DNA of 64,000 nt from NCBI GenBank assembly GCA_027946365.1, contig JAPEUQ010000012.1, positions 62,001-126,000 on the forward strand, given 5' to 3'. The translations under genes and the position numbers were made by a program. The notes under the pieces were generated by a model that worked only from the letters and a program-made list of their open reading frames with translations, searched no databases and was not told the origin of the DNA. How positions within the stretch are numbered: position 1 is the stretch's first letter; each line of letters opens with the position of its first letter. Source of the stretch: Kalmusia sp. IMI 367209 (lineage: Eukaryota > Ascomycota > Dothideomycetes > Pleosporales > Didymosphaeriaceae). Shown here in pieces: positions 23,319 to 33,148 of the stretch.

Positions 23319-24443
23319 TGTGCGAAGAATGGCAATAGTAAGAGAATTTTGGAAATGGGACGAGATGTGAGGTCGATTGCTCTAACTACTAATATGGTAA
23401 GTACATATAGGCCGGAGCATATTCCAAATCAGGAAGCTGTCACGGATTATAATGAGGTTTGGTGAACGTTCATAATCACCCTAATAAGTGTTATCTATAT
23501 TTCAAAGGGTTAAAATAAGAGTATATAGAAGTTATATAAGTTTTTTATGCATAAAATATACCCAGTTTACTTATGAATATTTTAGATCTAATAGATATAA
23601 TTTTTTAGTCACTTTTAGATAATAGAAAAAGTATTTAGAGAGATAATATATGAGCTAAATTTTTAATAGTACCTTCGCTTTATGGCTTATATGTGACGTC
23701 ATATCGTTCTATCTAGAGGCTTGGCCTACCGTCCCTATACCTTAATTACGTATAACTACCTTCTTTGTGTAATTCTTTGGCGTATCACCCTGTACTATTA
23801 AAATAATGTTCGACACTTTGCGTGCCCAGACAATACGTGTGCACGTCTTGGACAAAACTCTTGGACGAAACAGGAGACAGGATACCGGAATAAACGTGTC
23901 AATCCAAACATTCCCCGCCAAACCCCCAAAATTGCATGTTTCTCTCTTGTGATCATCCCTTCATTTCATAGCAATACCTGTGCCTCTCAGCCCAACCGCA
24001 TTTGGAATTCCGCCGCCTGCCCATACCGTCCCAGCGCCGGGGATCAAAAGTCAGCCTCTATGCTAGGATGCAGAGCGTTGAACCCTAAGACGCATCCATC
24101 TCTGCCTGCCGCGTCGCCCATCTCACGCCGCACCTAATCTGCACTAAGGCTAGCACAGCTAATTGCAGCGCGCTAGCCGTAGCGTTCGTCGGGCAGTCAT
24201 ATTTTAGACTATGCATGGGGGTCAAGGCGTGCGGTGCGGTGGGGGCCTCTGACGGGCCAGTGTGCGAGCGGGCACACACAAGCCATATCACCCTACCCCG
24301 TCCATTTTGTGTAGGCGGCCTGCTTCTCTTAAGCACCACGTCCTCTAACGGTGGGAATTCTTGAATATCCGTCCGTTCTTCTCTTACCTTTTTGCTCTCC
24401 GAGAGACATTACTTTAGATACCTGCTCTCGTCGACGACCTAGT
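23319..24443. promoter_or_regulatory. Divergent upstream region, PKS and rhodopsin-like gene
   Basis: A 1.1-kb spacer between two genes transcribed away from each other. The half next to the PKS (about 23480-23680) is very AT-rich; the rest is of normal composition. No gene is recognised. I cannot pick out a defined regulator site by eye, and no Zn2Cys6 regulator gene lies in the window to suggest one. Confidence 0.45.
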
Positions 24444-25695
24444 ATGGAGTTCAACATCCACAATGCCCCGCTGCAGGAGGCGGCCTTTATCGTGGCGGTC
24501 GTGGGCGTCACGTTATCGATTGGTGCGCTGGTGCTGCGATTCGTGGCGACGAGGCATGCGAGTCGCAAGCCGGGCTGGGAGGACTGGTTCGCTGTCCTGG
24601 CCGTCTTCTTCCATATTGCCTATGTGGTACCATTTCTGTACAGTAAGTACCCTCCTATCAGCCCAACTTTTCTTCGCCTTGTATCGATGGTGGAAAAGAA
24701 TTACGCTGACCGTGTTGCTTTGCTCCAGTCCTGAGAACCTTCAATGGCAAAGACGCCCGGCATCTCACAGCAGATGAATTCACACACATGACCAAGGCCG
24801 GCTATTTTATGGCAGCACAGTTCTGCCTGCAGCAGCTCTTCGCCAAACTGAGCATTCTCGTGCTTTTCTACCGCTTCTTCTTCGTCGACACAACCTTTGT
24901 GCGCGCCATTTATGCCGTCGGCACCGTCCAGATCATCTGGTCCGTAGTCACGTACATGCTGCATTGGTTTGAATGCACCCCGCCCGCAAAGCTCTGGACT
25001 CCGAAGATGAAAGGCTCGTGTCTGAATGCGCCGGCGTTCCTTGCCGCTGGTGAATCGATCAATTCCATCGTTGACTTTGTAGTCGTCGGATTAGCCATCT
25101 ACATGGTACAGCACCTACAATTAAAGACGGCGGTAAAAGCGAAGCTGGCCATATTGTTCGGTCTCGGTAGCTTGTAAGTCGCAGCCTACAGTGGTTCGTC
25201 TTAATGAACACACGGGTCATGCTCTCATCTCCCCCACAAAACCAAAACCAACCATATATCCATAACTATCGAAACACACTAATTCGTTCTCGCAGAGCGG
25301 GCGTTCTCGGCTTCGTCAAAATTGCCCAAGGCTACATGCCCATGAAATCTGAAAAAGTCGCCCTGATGGACCCCATCTGGGCCACCGTCCAGCAAGCCTG
25401 CAGCGTCATCTGCTGCTGCGCACCCATCTATAAGGCCCTCTTCCCCAAGAGCGGGCTCATCCACAAGATCCGCGTCTCCTTCTTCAGCAGGAGCCATGTC
25501 AGCCGAAGTCGCACCGCCGACAGCAACGCGCACGTCGCCGAAAAGTTCGACTCGGATGGCCTTAAGGAGCCGGAAAATGCGCCGATTTGCAAAGCGAAGA
25601 AGTACTCGAACGACAGCATTATTCGCAATGAGTATGATGAACGAGAGGATTCTTTTGCCAATGTGCATTTTGCCGCCGTTCCAGGCAGGGGATAA
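24444..25695 (+). CDS. Rhodopsin-like (PTH11/SAT20-type) integral membrane protein
   Basis: A seven-span fungal membrane protein of the large 'rhodopsin domain' family, whose members include receptor-like proteins and proteins encoded in metabolite clusters. Three exons: 24444 to about 24641, about 24729-25172, and about 25295-25695. The first shows a short outer N-terminus, one span (IVAVVGVTLSIGALVLRFVA) and the characteristic GWEDWFAVLA. The middle carries KAGYFMAAQFCLQQLFAKLSI and LFYRFFF, CTPPAKLWTP, SCLNAPAFLAAGESINSIVDFVV, all typical. The last carries IWATVQQACSVICCCAPIYKALF and then a hydrophilic Ser- and Arg-rich cytoplasmic tail. The two cysteines in CTPPAKLW and SCLN are usual for the family. 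It is divergent from the PKS. A sensor or membrane role is possible; the substrate or ligand cannot be guessed. Confidence 0.85.
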
Positions 25696-25960
25696 TCATG
25701 TATGAAAGTGTATTCAATAGCTGTTATGAGTAAGAGAGCGCATTTTCTCTGGATTTTCTTCGGATCTTTTGGGCATGGAAAGTGGGCTTCCTGATTTTGC
25801 GATACAATTTCAGCATGGTCTTTGTATACTATAACCTCAGGATAAATCGTCTTCACCTTTCGCCATGAAATATCCGCAAAGTGTATTACTTTCACATGTG
25901 CAAGATTCGCATTCATGCATGATTCATACGGGAGTCATTCTACCTAGGGACTATCAAAGC
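25696..25960. other. Convergent 3' spacer
   Basis: A 265-bp spacer between the rhodopsin-like gene and the converging MBL-fold gene. Nothing recognised apart from expected terminator function. Confidence 0.45.
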
Positions 25961-27184
25961 TCAATCATCGCGACTAGCACCGACGGGCATTACATCGAAA
26001 AGTCCCTTCTCGGGAAGGCCCTTGTGTTTCATTGCCTCCTTTAGCTTTTCCGGCGGCTCCTCGATAGGCTCACTAGTCAAAGCCCACGCGCCCCAGTGCA
26101 TGCCCAAAGCCTTCTTACACCTAGTATCTTGGAAGATTTCGACCGCGTCGAGAGGGCTTGCATGCACGGGGCTATACATGAAGCGCGGATGGTACGCTCC
26201 AATAGGAATCAAGCCCAAGTCGAACGGGCCTCGGAATTCCCCAATCTGTTTAAAGTGGTGATTCTTGGGCAGCACATCAAAGCCTGGGCCAAGTTCGTCG
26301 ATCCCCTCTGGGACGGTGCGATATCCAGTGTCGCCGGCGAACCAGACAGACTTGCCGCCAGACTTGATACCCCACGAGGCCCACAGCGCCGTGTCCCTTA
26401 TCAAGCGGCGTCCGCATGGTGCCGTGCTGACTGGGAAGACACGAGACCTGGACAGAGATGGTATCCGCGCCTCCGTCTGCTTTTTCTTCTCCAGTCGCCG
26501 TCTGGGTCTTCTTCAGCATCACATTGGCATCGTCCCACCACTCCATCTCCGTCACCGCCCTGATGCCCAGTGCCCTGAGCCACCGGCCCGTTTCTAGACC
26601 GACGAAGAAGTGCACGCGCGGGAAGCGGGCAATGAGCTCTTTAAGACTAGCATCTGAAAAATGGTCCGGGTGGTTGTGGCTGAGGAAGATGGCATCAAGG
26701 GCGGGGAGATCGGTGGGTTTGCAGGCCGAGAGTGCAACGCGCTTAGGGCTCATGAGGCCAAACTTATCCTCGAAGACGGGATCGAACAAGGCGCGAAAGC
26801 CCGACGGGAACTCGACAAAGACTGTGGCGTGGCCGATCCATGTCGTGCGGAGACTGGGATGGCCGGCGCGCTGAGGGAGAAACGACGGCGGGGTAGTAGG
26901 GATCTTGGCGTGGGACGTGTCGGGCACGGGAAGCTTGCCTTGGAGGCGATAGCTGCGAGGTGTAGCATGTCAGCCACCCATCACAGGCAAGAAGATACGA
27001 CGTACCCGAAGAAGATGCAGCCTGCGCGAAGGAGTGAAATGTTCTTCCAGCGCCCAAACGACGGCAACGCGTTCACGAAGCCCACCGTCTTGCCGCTCTT
27101 ATCCTTGACGTGGTGTGTTTTGGCTTTGGCATCGTCTGGTGCTGGGCCTGGCTGTGTCGTAACGGTGCAGTCGTAGATGCTCAT
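25961..27184 (-). CDS. NAPE-PLD-like metallo-beta-lactamase-fold hydrolase, frameshifted
   Basis: Its closest known relatives are N-acyl-phosphatidylethanolamine-hydrolysing phospholipase D and other UlaG-type metallo-beta-lactamase proteins. The start at 27184 gives MSIYDCTV. An intron around 26945-27005 (after RAGCIFFG) is likely. Zinc ligands are visible in order: SHNHPDH (HxHxDH), the His of SQHGT, the Asp of WFAGDTGY and the His of IPIGAYHP. The fold start, TTWIGHATVFVEF, is typical. At about 26400 the frame shifts by one base between RTPLD and RDTALWASWGIK, both clearly part of the same protein; no intron fits there. So the gene is either broken or the sequence carries one extra base. 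The rest is intact to the stop at 25961. Membership in the polyketide cluster is positional only. Confidence 0.8.
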
Positions 27185-27490
27185 GGCCGATTGAAGTTGT
27201 GTGGTTGTTTGAATCTAGGGGAGAGGGCGGGAAAATATGTAGGCGCAAAGGACAGGCACCACAGCAACGTGACCCTGACCTAATGTGACACAGCAGCAGC
27301 TTCGCCCCAAAGTGTCCGTTTCTGGAGTGATTTTCATAAAAGTCACCACCCTGGAATCACCTATCGCTTTTGAGCCCAGCAGCCCAGGAATTCAAGGCAA
27401 GCTTCTTTCACGCTCTATTCTTACATTTTACTACAAACAAACGCCAAGGAAATAGGAAAATCGTTACGGCTACATCCAGAATACAGCCCT
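27185..27490. other. Intergenic, nothing recognised
   Basis: A spacer of 306 bp between two minus-strand genes. It should hold the promoter of the MBL-fold gene and the terminator of the FAD oxidase; no distinct element stands out. Confidence 0.4.
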
Positions 27491-29395
27491 TTAAGCCTTA
27501 CATAACCTTCCTCCAGTGTCGATAGTCCAGTTCTCGCTGCCCACGGCTGTGTGAGCGTAGAAGACTGATTTTGGATCCCACTTATCCTTGATTGATCTAA
27601 GTTTCGGATAGTTGGATCCGTAGAAGATCTCCTGCCACTGTGTAGAGCCCTGGGGATACACATATGGGTCGGCTTCGTTCAGATACGCGCCCATATTAGG
27701 TATAGCAGCGTCCAGAGCTGGTACGATGTTCTCTGCCAGATAGGTTTTTCGCTCCAGCATTTCAGACCTTGGGATTGTCCAGTCCCATAGAGAAATGACG
27801 ATGCAGATGGCGACGGCATCTCGCCAGTACGGCGCAACCGCGTTATCGGGGTGGCTAGCGTTAGCCACGTTCAGCGCGTGACATCCAAGAGTCCACTGGC
27901 CTGTCGATACGTCGTTCACTATGTCTTCCATTGTCGATGCGGCCTTTGAGATGGTTTCGCTGCTTGCCGTGACTGCGCGAGGAATGATGTTGCTATTGAA
28001 CAGCATCGACGCTGGCCAGTTTCCGTACGGCAGAGGGCCGTTTGTGTTGTTGAAATGCTCGTAGTAGCTCGGCGCTTGGTCTACCGTCAAGTTGTACGGC
28101 ACCTCCCAAGTCATCGAGACTAGAGGTAAATGGTTTCAAAAGATCCGTCACTTCATCGGCCGTCTTGTCCAGTGCTGTGAAGCCTTCAAAGGAGAACCCT
28201 ACACTAGACATCACCCAGATGGTTGTAGCGCCGGTGTCAACAATATCAGGCAGGGCTCGCCACCAAGCTACCACGGCTTCGAGGTACGTCTCGTTGTCTA
28301 CACCGACTTTACTGAAGCTGAATTCAGCGGCACCGACTGGGCCCTCGGCGTATAGCTTGACCGTCATTGAGAGGACAACTGCAAATGTCCCAGCACCACC
28401 ACCGCTAAGAGCCCAGTACAGATCGATGTTGTCGGTTGGGGAGGCATTCCGATGCTCACCGTCAGCTGTGACGACCTCCCACTCCAAGACTTGGTCGGCT
28501 GCCATGCCATACGCCCCATTCAATGGCGAATGCCCGCCGCCCTGGGTATAACCCCCTGCGATGCCGACGGTCGGGCAGTCCCCACTGACAATGCGATACC
28601 CGGCAGCATGAGCCGCATTCATTGCTTCGTAGCCGGTTACGCCAGCGCCCAGCTTGATCGCAGGGCCTGAGTATCCGGCATCCTTGTAGTCCTCGATGAA
28701 TGTGGTACTCTTCAGGTTGTGCGTCCACAGACCAAGGGCACCTTTCGCGGTTGATTTGCCCAAGAAACTATATTTTAGTTAGCTTGACGTCTTTATCGGC
28801 TTTGATAGAGGGAATTGAGGGTTGCTCACTCGTGCCCAGTGTTCTTAATCACCAGCCGCACATTCTTTTCCTGCGAGAACTGAATCCCTGCGACCACGTC
28901 GTCGGCCTCGGCGATACTGATTGAGTAGCTCACATAGTTGCCCAGCTCGCAAGGCTTGGAAGCCGGGGTCCACGGATCACATGACTGGTTCTGAAAATAT
29001 GGGTTCATGATCTCTCCCGAGAAAGGCTCGCTAAACGCAACAGGACCATGGGTCAGCAGCTCCTTCTCGCTATGTGGCAACGGGATAGCGAAAACATCGA
29101 ACACATACAAAGTTTGCCCAACATCCCAAGTATGTTGCAGCGCTTTACACGCCGTCTCGTCGTAGTGAGTGGCCCCGAAGCCGTCCATGTGGCAGATGCT
29201 GGCTTGGGGAGCCGTCGCGATCAGCTTGCCCCCGACAGTCTGGTTGAGTTGATTCCAATCATCTTGGCATGGCCAGCCCTCATCGCTGGGTATGTATTTG
29301 CATGTCTGATTAGTAGCAGCATTGTCGACTGCAGCTGAGAGGACCAGCAGCAATTGGAGCAGCGCCCGTGCATGGGTTGATGAACGCGTGGCCAT
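27491..29395 (-). CDS. Secreted FAD-linked oxidase (BBE/VAO type), frameshifted
   Basis: A berberine-bridge-enzyme-type flavoprotein with a signal peptide (ATG at 29395, then a hydrophobic LLQLLLVLSAAV stretch). The FAD domain shows both attachment sites: the His of IKNTGHEF, close to the end of the first exon, and the Cys of SGDCPTVGIAGGYTQGGGHS. LEWEVVTADG and WALSGGGAGTF follow, then the substrate domain and the C-terminal BBE tail (YLNEADPYVYP, WQEIFYGSNYPKL, DPKSVFY). An intron at about 28765-28825 splits GHE from FLGKS. At about 28100-28108 the frame slips by one base, between SSLDDLG and VPYNLTVDQ; no intron fits. Secreted flavoenzymes of this type act in several fungal polyketide routes, for example solanapyrone synthase in decalin formation, but also on sugars and alkaloids, so the role is open. 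It shares a divergent promoter with the SDR. Confidence 0.83.
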
Positions 29396-30016
29396 ATCTT
29401 TACACACAAAAACCGCTCTTCAACGTCGCGATGAAGTCGCCAGGCCGTAAGAGCCAAACGTCGTCCTTTAACTACCTAGCGGTACGGCCGGCTCCTTGTT
29501 TTGCCGGCCATTACGAGCAACGGCTGCTAAATGCACCACGACACGGTCCCTGCCTGCGTGCAACGGCATGGGCGTAGTCCTCATTCTTGCCGCTTATGTC
29601 AACTCAGACTTCCAGATTGTGAAGCCGCCTGCGAGCCACCTATCGTGAGCACAACGACTTGGGCTCCGGCGATTAATATCCTTTAGGGTATCGTGGGCGC
29701 ATATTGATGAGGTGGATCCATGAGGCTGACTAGCTGGGGTACCGGTAGTGCACCCCACTCATGTTTGGAAGGCCGAGCCAAAGGCTTAGTTAGCGGAAGG
29801 AACCGCGCACTAGTATTCCTTCCTATTCCGCAGCCTGGGATCCTGGATCCTCGTTGCATCGCGACCAGATCTTCGCCCTCTGCCTTTTAGCCCCCACACG
29901 CTCACCGTTCCCCTATCCAGTCGTGCCAGTCTTATATTGCGACTTGTCCCTATTCACTGCTTCACTTAGCGCAGAGCCAGCCGCACCACCGTCCTCATTC
30001 GCATGCAGCCTTGAGA
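29396..30016. promoter_or_regulatory. Divergent promoter region, FAD oxidase and SDR
   Basis: A spacer of 621 bp between two divergently transcribed genes, consistent with shared control. No coding frame recognised. Confidence 0.45.
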
Positions 30017-31072
30017 ATGGTTGCTCTCTCCACCGTCTGGACGCATTTCTTCCCGCCCAAGCCGAAATTCACCGACAGCAATGTGCCCGACCTGTCTGGC
30101 AAGGTGTACATGGTGACTGGCGCAAACACCGGAATTGGCAAGGAGCTTGCCCAGCTCCTGTACGGCAAGAATGCCAAGGTCTACATTGCTGCGCGTTCCC
30201 AGGAGAAGTCTGACAAGGCCATCAACGACATCAAGAAGGCGGCCCCGAACTCGACAGGCTCCTTGGTCTTCTTAGCTCTGGATCTAAGCGACTTGGACAA
30301 GGTCAAAGCCGCGGCACAGAGCTTCCTGGCCCAGGAACACCATCTCCATGTCCTCTTCAACAACGCCGGGGTCATGGTCGGGCCCGTTGAACCACCGCTC
30401 AAGACGGCTCAGGGTCACGAGCTAGCCATTGGTGTCAATTGCGTCGGCACGTTTCTCTTCACGCGCCTGCTCAGCCCGCTCCTCGTTGAAACGGCGAAGG
30501 CGGCGCCAGCCAACACGGTTCGCGTCGTTTGGCTATCGTCGTTTGGCATGGAGTTAACGGCCGTACCAGACACGGGCATCTCGACTGAGAACCTAGATTA
30601 TCATGTCCCTGTCGCAGCCACCGATCGCTATGGCATCAGCAAAACCGGAGTATGGGCGCTAGCCACGGAATATGCACGCCGCTACAAGAACGACGGCATC
30701 GTCAGCGTGCCCCTCAATCCAGGAAATCTGCGCACCGAGCTGCCTCGCGACCAGGGTTTTGCAGTCAAACTGGTTGCTTCGCTCGTCTGCTACCCTGCGA
30801 TTCGCGGCGCATACTCAGAGCTTTTTGCAGCCTTCTCTCCTGAACTCGCCATCGACAAGGCTGACTGGTCCAAGTCTTGGGGTGAGTAACCCATCATTCC
30901 CAATAGTATGGGCCGAAAAAACAGCTGACCTGGTACAGTGGGACCATTCGGTCGCGTTCTCCCCTTGCGGGCAGATTTGTCAAAGGCAACGATGCCGGAG
31001 GTGGAAGGTGGCACGGGAGGCACTGCGAAGTTCTGGGATTGGAATACGAAGCAGGTCGAAAAATATCTATGA
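30017..31072 (+). CDS. Short-chain dehydrogenase/reductase
   Basis: A classical-fold SDR, NAD(P)-dependent, similar to the retinol dehydrogenase/WW-domain oxidoreductase group common in fungal clusters. The ATG at 30017 gives MVALSTVW. The cofactor motif is TGANTGIGKELA (TGxxxGxG), then NNAG in LFNNAGVMVG, the catalytic Ser in VVWLSSFGME, and YxxxK in DRYGISKTGVW. The PGNLRTEL segment follows the usual PG pattern. The second exon begins after a short intron (30887-30938, donor GTGAGT) and adds GPFGRVLPLRAD to the stop at 31070-31072. Length about 330 residues, normal. It could reduce the PKS aldehyde or another carbonyl of the product; betaenone and other decalin clusters include such an SDR. 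Confidence 0.9.
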
Positions 31073-31158
31073 AGGCACAACTGCAGGTAATACGCGCGGC
31101 TGCACATCCAGGCTACTGGGGCTCAGTAAATTGACTTTACGGTGGCTTAGCTTTGTAG

Positions 31159-31187
31159 CTTAGCAAGTGCTTAGCAAGTGCTTAGCA
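31159..31187. repeat. 11-bp tandem repeat, 2.6 copies
   Basis: The unit CTTAGCAAGTG occurs at 31159-31169 and 31170-31180, followed by a partial copy to 31187. It lies in the spacer between the SDR and the enoyl reductase, which converge. Probably slippage-derived. Confidence 0.75.
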
Positions 31188-31506
31188 GGCTGCAGCGGTA
31201 ATCGAACCACCAACAGAAGGCAATCGACCCCCAATTTCTTGAGGGGCAATGGGTACACAGAGTAATCTATTTCACTTGTCGGCTGACATCATGACATGTG
31301 CAATGCTTTTCTGCACGTTCCACGCAACGATCACAAAGGTGATGCACAGAACATGATCCGCCCGTTCGGCAGGATTGCCGGTTGCCTACATGCGAACCGA
31401 GCATCACTGCCCGTTACAACGCAGCTGCGTAAGACTGCGCCAACCATTGATTGCTACGAAAAGCGTGATGGCAGGTCCAGTGTAGCATGAAAAAGATGCC
31501 TGTCAC

Positions 31507-32748
31507 CTAGGACACTTGTTCCCGGTGAGAAGATACCCTTGCGACCAGCTTTTGCCCTCGGATTTGGCCAGTGTGCAGCATATCCAGCCCTTGGATAATC
31601 CCTTCGAACCCATTGTCCAACTCCTTGATTGGCTGCGTCTTAATTGATCCGGCGTCCAGAAGCGCCTGCATCTCTCTCGCCCAGACGATGCCCAAATCGT
31701 GCAGCTCAGGTCTGGCAGTCCGCGAGTACACATCATGCCCGAGGTCGACATCGACGCCCTGCATCTCAAAGCCCATTACCACTTTGGTCTTGATTGCCCG
31801 TCGTGTGCGCCATGACTCCTGGAAATTCTCCAGGCAGGCATACCAGCCACCGGTTCGGGCTAAGGCCGCGAAACAAATCGAGGCAGATTGCGCGTCGGTG
31901 ATGCAGTCGAGTGCATATCGGATGGGCACTCCATCAGCAATTGCTTTGATCATCTCAACACACTCCGCAGACGTATACGACGCCGCGCCGACAGCCCCAT
32001 AATCGACGACCAAGGGCGCCGACGCTGTAGAACATACGGCGATGGGGGTGTAGCCTGACCTGCACGGTGCATACGTTAGCGCAGGCAAACGCCATAAAAA
32101 AAATGGCCAGGGGTGCCACAAGTCCAAGTGGTGTTGTGCCAATTGCCCCATTCAGTGACGCCAGCGCCGACAAAGGCAGACTTACAGTTTGAGCATCTGG
32201 ATGGCCATCAAGCCAGTAGCCGTAGCGCCGCCATGGACGAGGACAGGTGTCCACTTCTTCACCGGCCTTGACGGCAGCCCTGCGAGCCCGAGCGCCCGTA
32301 GATCCGCCATGGCCAGCGCCGCCGTGCCCCAGCCGACTGCTCCCAGCGCCGCCGCCTGTGTATCCGTCCAGTCGTTTGGCACGCGCAGCAAATGGCGCGA
32401 CTCCGCGACCACCCATTGGGAAAATGCGCCGCTGCGGTCATGATGCTCGTCGTCGAGACTGTAGGGAAATATGGCTCCACAGACGCGGGTCCCTAACGAT
32501 AGCGAGGCGGAGCCCCCGCGGGCTTCAATGGTGCCGCAGAAATCGCAACCACTCCCGTTGCCTTGTTTGGGAAATTGCGTGACCATTTTGAAGTCGGTCG
32601 GGTTGAGTCCGATGGCGAGGACGCGGATGAGGACATCGTGAGGGGACTGTAGCGTTGGTATCGGGACGGAATTGGATATCGTCAAGGGAAGACCTGACGT
32701 TGGCGACGCCAGGGGCGACTGGACGATGGCGGTTTGAAGCTTGGCCAT
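31507..32748 (-). CDS. trans-acting enoyl reductase (LovC/Bet3-like)
   Basis: A medium-chain dehydrogenase/reductase without zinc ligands, about 372 residues and close in size to LovC. The ATG at 32748 gives MAKLQTAI. The N-terminal catalytic part has the family's GLNPTDFKM and GCDFCGTIE and lacks the structural zinc cysteines. The NADPH motif is VLVHGGATATGLMAIQM. An intron at about 32064-32186 (GTAAGT donor) separates this from GYTPIAVCS in exon two, which carries the rest of the Rossmann fold (ALDCITDAQSA) and the C-terminal catalytic lobe to the stop at 31507. These proteins dock on fungal PKSs whose own ER is dead and reduce chosen enoyl intermediates. The PKS here has exactly such a dead ER, so the pairing is well supported. 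It shares a 400-bp promoter region with the P450. Confidence 0.92.
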
Positions 32749-33148
32749 TGTGTGAGTATGGTGAATATGACAACTATCAAGAGCAACTCTCGATAACTTG
32801 CTTATGCATATATATGCATGTATGTAGGCGTTCCATAGTCTATTGCTACGATGCGTTATTCAGCCAAGTGATGCCCGTCATAGTCCGGCTACCTGGGTAC
32901 ATTTTAGTATTTGTACTAATGTAACAGAAATTTAGTAGGACAAATAAATAAATAAAAATAAGAACTCGAGAAGAACTAGAATGTTGTAATTTATTTTAGA
33001 TTTTAATTCACTAAAAACAAAGCTTATCAATATATATTCTATACCCTTGTATAAGTTAGTGCTATAATGTTCGCCTGCGAAAAATTTTGCCCATTTTCCT
33101 AATTCTTCTTCCTAATTCCTACTTGTGTTACACAGATCTCTAGTCAGC
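32749..33148. promoter_or_regulatory. Divergent promoter, trans-ER and P450
   Basis: A spacer of 400 bp between the starts of the enoyl reductase and the P450, whose ATGs face away from each other. The middle (about 32930-33060) is AT-rich. The arrangement suggests co-regulation. No defined operator is visible. Confidence 0.5.
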
